Shown: positions 61,043-64,000 of the stretch, in pieces
How positions within the stretch are numbered: the stretch's first letter is position 1
Layout of the letters: every line of letters starts with the position of its first letter
Source of the DNA: Caulobacter sp.
GTDB lineage: Bacteria; Pseudomonadota; Alphaproteobacteria; Caulobacterales; Caulobacteraceae
Reading direction: 5' to 3'
Length of the DNA stretch: 64,000 nt
Assembly: GCA_028291055.1 (NCBI GenBank)
Contig: JAQGIP010000028.1
Span: 1 to 64,000, forward strand
The notes under the pieces: model-generated
Databases searched by the model: none
What the model was told of the DNA's origin: nothing
What the model saw: only the letters and a program-made list of their open reading frames with translations
Position numbers and translations under genes: made by a program

Positions 61043-62452
61043 ATGACCATCCCCGTCCCCGCCGACGTCATCTCGCGCCTGAAGGCCGTGCTCGGCCCGC
61101 ACGGCTGGAGCCAGGACGAAGCCCGCATCGCGCCGAAGCTGGTCGAATGGCGCGGCCGCTGGCAGGGGACCACCCCGCTGCTCGTGCTGCCCAAATCCAC
61201 GGCCGAGGTCTCCGCCGTCGTCGGCCTCTGCGTCCAGTCCGGCACGGCCATCACCCCCCAGGGCGGCAACACCGGCCTGGTCTCCGGCCAGATCCCCCAG
61301 GGCGAAATCCTGCTCTCCACCGAACGCATGGCCGCCATCCGCGACATTGACGCCTTCGACGACGTCATCGTGGCCGAGGCCGGCGCCACCCTGGCCGCCG
61401 TGCATGAGGCCGCCCACGCCGTGCGCCGCCGCTTCCCCCTGGGCCTGGCGTCGGAGGGCTCGGCCACCGTCGGCGGCGTCGTCTCCACCAACGCCGGCGG
61501 CACCCAGGTGCTGCGCTATGGCTCGACCCGCAACCTGGTCCTGGGGCTGGAGGCCGTGCTGCCCAACGGCGAGATCTGGAACGGCCTCAAACGCCTGCAC
61601 AAGGACAACACCGGCTATGACCTGAAACAGCTGCTGATCGGCGCCGAGGGCACCCTGGGCGTCGTCACCGCCGCCAGCCTCAAGCTCTTTCCGATCATGG
61701 CCTCGCGCGCCGTCGCCCTCTGCGGCCTGGCCGACCCCAAGGACGCCATCGCCCTGCTGGCCCGCGCCAAGGAGGAGACCGGCGGGGCGGTGGAGGCCTT
61801 CGAGCTGATGAGCCGCCTGGGCGTCGCCTTCGCCATCAACAACCTCCCCAACATCCGTGAGCCGCTGGAGGCCGCCCACCCCTGGTACGTCCTGATCGAG
61901 ACCTCGACCGGCGAGCCCGGCGCGGCGGAGGCCGCCATGGAACGCCTGCTCACCCACGCCCTGGAGGACGGCCTGATCGCCGACGCCGCCGTGGCCCAGA
62001 CGGAAGCCCAGATGAAGGCCTTCTGGGCCATCCGCGAAGGCCAGTCCGGCGCCCAGAAGCCCGAGGGCGCCGCCTGGAAGCACGACGTCTCCGTCCCCGT
62101 CTCCCGCGTGGCGGAGTTCATCGCCCGCGCCACCGCCGCCGTCCTGAAATTCGAACCCACCGCCCGCATCGTCGCCTTCGGCCACGTCGGCGACGGCAAC
62201 ATCCACTACGACGTCCTCCACGCCGTGGGCGTCACCGACGACGCCCACAACGCCCGGCGCGACGCGGGCAGCCGCATCGTCCACGACATCGTCGGCGACC
62301 TGGACGGCTCGATCAGCGCCGAACACGGCCTGGGCGCGATGAAGACGGCGGACGCCCTGCTCTACAAATCCCCGGTCGAGGTGGCGGCCCTGCGGGCGAT
62401 CCGGGCGGCGCTGGACCCGGGTAGGATTATGAATCCGAGGGTTTTGTTTTAA
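61043..62452 (+). CDS. FAD-binding oxidase (GlcD/D-2-hydroxyacid dehydrogenase-like)
   Basis: A 469-residue VAO-family flavoenzyme. The FAD domain has TPQGGNTGLVSGQIP, EAGATLAAVHEAA, GSEGSATVGGVVSTNAGGTQVLRYG (in parts) and LLIGAEGTLGVVT; the C-terminal half has the metal/substrate residues in GHVGDGNIHYDVL and ISAEHGLGAMK. This matches D-2-hydroxyglutarate or D-lactate dehydrogenases. The substrate cannot be settled from sequence. Followed by a drop in GC content. Confidence 0.9.
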   Translation: MTIPVPADVISRLKAVLGPHGWSQDEARIAPKLVEWRGRWQGTTPLLVLPKSTAEVSAVVGLCVQSGTAITPQGGNTGLVSGQIPQGEILLSTERMAAIRDIDAFDDVIVAEAGATLAAVHEAAHAVRRRFPLGLASEGSATVGGVVSTNAGGTQVLRYGSTRNLVLGLEAVLPNGEIWNGLKRLHKDNTGYDLKQLLIGAEGTLGVVTAASLKLFPIMASRAVALCGLADPKDAIALLARAKEETGGAVEAFELMSRLGVAFAINNLPNIREPLEAAHPWYVLIETSTGEPGAAEAAMERLLTHALEDGLIADAAVAQTEAQMKAFWAIREGQSGAQKPEGAAWKHDVSVPVSRVAEFIARATAAVLKFEPTARIVAFGHVGDGNIHYDVLHAVGVTDDAHNARRDAGSRIVHDIVGDLDGSISAEHGLGAMKTADALLYKSPVEVAALRAIRAALDPGRIMNPRVLF

Positions 62453-62815
62453 GGCTGATGGATTGCGCCGGTGACTTCCGGTGCACGTGGAGCCTATGCC
62501 GTTGCAGACAGGATCGCGCTCTCCGTCGGTGGCTAGTCGTCTTCGGCGCGAACTGCGTCGTAGTCCGCAAAATGGACTTTCAATGGCTCGTTAGCGCTTC
62601 GGGGAACCCAAATTTAGAGCTCTGATTGTGGCGCAAGCTTCCAGACGCTGCTCTCACAATCGCCGCAGCGATCGGGTGAGTCTGCAACTCTGGCCTAGTA
62701 CCTGTAATGCCGATTTCTACCCGCTTCGCCGCTGCCACGCTTGGGTAAAAATGCTAGGCAAGACGATGACCCCGACTTCGGCTAAATTGCAGGCTCCATC
62801 CTGGACGCATCACCA
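62453..62815. other. Gap without recognised gene, lower GC, boundary of an accessory segment
   Basis: No reading frame here has credible coding character. Base composition drops relative to the preceding gene and stays low into the ATPase gene. A short GCGCCGG-TGACTT-CCGGTGC hairpin lies near 62466. A minus-strand stretch ending in TAG at 62533 reads VHFADYDAVRAEDD and looks protein-like but is only some 25 codons; it may be a remnant. Confidence 0.5.
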
Positions 62816-64000
62816 ATGTTCCTCAGACGCCTGACGCTTCAAAACATCCGCTCGATTCGCGAGTTGGAATTGTCCTTTGCGGGCCTGAAGCGACCGCGAA
62901 GCTGGACCTATTTGCTCGGGGAAAATGGCACGGGAAAGAGTTCAGTTCTGCGTGCAATAGCTCTGGTGATGGCGGGTGCCGATGCGGTTTCCGAATTGGT
63001 CGGGGATCCCAACGAGTGGATACGCCTCGGGGAAGACGCCGCCTCGATCGAAGTAACCTTTGCAACCGTTGACGAAGTCGAACGGCACGCAGCGTTGAGG
63101 TTCTCGCGCGGCCAGAGCCAATTCGAGTTTTTGGATTCCAACCGGGAAACTTTGAAACAAATTGACTCGGCGGTTGCCAAAGCTGACCGCAATTACTTTG
63201 TCGTTGGGTATGGGGTAAGCCGCCGGGCGGCAAACGAACGTCTGTCCTCCCATGGTGCCTCGCCCTTCCGGAGTTCGCGGGCGCAGGCCACAGGAACTCT
63301 CTTCTCGGGTGATGCCCCACTTGTTTCGCTTGAACACTGGGCAATGGACCTTGACTACCGTCGAGGCAGCATCGGATTACGTGTCGTAGCCGAGGCTTTC
63401 CAAACGTTGCTGCCGGATGTCGATTTCTCTCGCATTGATAGAGAGCGCCGCCAGCTATTGTTCAATACTCCCGACGGCGAACTCCCGCTGGCTGCCCTCT
63501 CAGACGGTTATCAAGCGATGGCCGCCTGGTGCGGTGATTTGCTATTCCGAATTACCGAGACGTTCAGGGATCACAAACAGCCTCTAAAGGCTCGCGGCGT
63601 TCTCTTGGTCGATGAGATCGATCTCCATCTTCACCCGGTGTGGCAGCGCCGCCTGGTGGAGTTTTTGCGGGACACGCTGCCCAATCTCCAAGTGGTCCTG
63701 ACAACCCATTCTCCGCTCACCGTCCATTCCGCGGATGAAGGCGAACTATTCGTCATGAGGCGTGAGGATCACAACGGAACCTACATGGAGGCTTATGAGG
63801 GCGCGCCGAACAAGTTGATGCTGCATCAGTTATTGCAGAGCCCGATTTTTGGATTGGAGACGTTGGACTCTCCTCAAGTCGCGGCCGCCCGCGCCGAACT
63901 GCGGACACTCCAGGGAGTTGGCACCGGCAAGAGCCCAGAGGATGCACGGGCCCGACGTCGAATAAGGGCTCTAACGGGGGAACTTTCGGGCGTGCCAAAT
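62816..64000 (+). CDS. AAA family ATPase, SMC/OLD-like (C-terminus beyond window)
   Basis: An ATPase of at least 395 residues, still open at the window edge. It opens with the recombination-type FLRRLTLQNIRSIRELELSF and Walker A GENGTGKS (residues 35-42). The signature-like ALSDGYQAMAAW and Walker B VLLVDEIDLHLHPVWQRRL (D266, E267) are followed by the switch TTHSPLTV. This is the layout of ATPases in Septu (PtuA), retron and OLD-type phage-defence modules, which are followed by a nuclease gene. Codon choice (TTG, ATA, TTT) and GC differ from the neighbours. The start ATG 62816 has no strong ribosome site. Partner outside the window. Confidence 0.8.
   Translation, partial: MFLRRLTLQNIRSIRELELSFAGLKRPRSWTYLLGENGTGKSSVLRAIALVMAGADAVSELVGDPNEWIRLGEDAASIEVTFATVDEVERHAALRFSRGQSQFEFLDSNRETLKQIDSAVAKADRNYFVVGYGVSRRAANERLSSHGASPFRSSRAQATGTLFSGDAPLVSLEHWAMDLDYRRGSIGLRVVAEAFQTLLPDVDFSRIDRERRQLLFNTPDGELPLAALSDGYQAMAAWCGDLLFRITETFRDHKQPLKARGVLLVDEIDLHLHPVWQRRLVEFLRDTLPNLQVVLTTHSPLTVHSADEGELFVMRREDHNGTYMEAYEGAPNKLMLHQLLQSPIFGLETLDSPQVAAARAELRTLQGVGTGKSPEDARARRRIRALTGELSGVPN

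Noticed and set aside
62533-62613. Minus-strand fragment reading VHFADYDAVRAEDD before a stop
   Set aside because: It looks like the tail of a protein, but only about 25 codons are open and no family was recognised.
62628-62834. 68-codon plus-strand frame before the ATPase
   Set aside because: Composition is cysteine- and arginine-rich without pattern, there is no ribosome site, and it overlaps the ATPase start.

Overview
This 64 kb window is very GC-rich chromosomal DNA with dense, often translationally coupled genes (many ATGA, GTGA and TGATG overlaps). Gene content and order point to an alphaproteobacterium of the Caulobacteraceae, most like Caulobacter or Phenylobacterium: an msbA / DUF374 acyltransferase / waaA / lpxK lipid A block, a ctaC-ctaD-ctaB-coxF-ctaG-ctaE-DUF983-SURF1-thrC-M16 peptidase-GNAT series ending in a PdeA-like GEDEF/EAL protein, and a separate YceI-cytochrome b561-YceI operon. 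The genus is inferred from family recognition, not from an alignment. I saw no rRNA, tRNA or CRISPR array.

Layout. 1-0.9 kb: the end of an IS481-family element, followed by a DUF4238 gene that seems to have lost its middle. 0.9-4 kb: phosphotransferase and amidohydrolase, then a DUF559 (Vsr-like) endonuclease gene boxed by inverted copies of a structured repeat. 4-10 kb: lipid A / Kdo export and assembly operon with a metal-cation exporter inside it. 10-25 kb: mostly housekeeping and accessory enzymes (phosphatase, 2OG oxygenase, PmbA, UbiD, UbiA, a Phd/VapC-type toxin-antitoxin pair, gamma-glutamyltransferase, an ETF-beta methyltransferase homologue, desaturase, glutathione peroxidase). 24-42 kb: ABC exporter, two tandem S10 carboxypeptidases, sulfotransferase, PPK2, RsmE, glutamate-cysteine ligase, serine hydrolase, TldD, a TonB-dependent receptor and a POT peptide transporter. 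42-55 kb: aa3-type cytochrome oxidase locus and c-di-GMP phosphodiesterase. 55-62.5 kb: YqgE, peroxiredoxin, acyl-CoA dehydrogenase, YceI operon, TsaC/Sua5, FAD oxidase. 62.5 kb to the end: a compositionally different stretch carrying an AAA ATPase that runs off the window, possibly a defence gene.

How it fits together. The cta block encodes the subunits, heme o synthase and copper/heme assembly factors of one terminal oxidase. However, subunit I has an in-frame TAG exactly where the proton-gating glutamate of the D-channel should be (codon 282). Either this oxidase is dead, or it is read through, or the base is wrong. A second apparent lesion is a one-base frameshift separating the gamma-glutamyltransferase gene from its signal peptide. 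S10 peptidases, TldD, PmbA, GGT, POT and a TonB receptor suggest an organism that feeds on peptides.

Repeats. At least five intergenic repeat families occur, mostly as head-to-head palindromic pairs between convergent genes. The one most worth following is the repeat around the DUF559 gene: a third copy lies 22 kb away, and its hairpin stems differ by compensatory changes. This resembles a REP/RAYT arrangement but with a different nuclease family.
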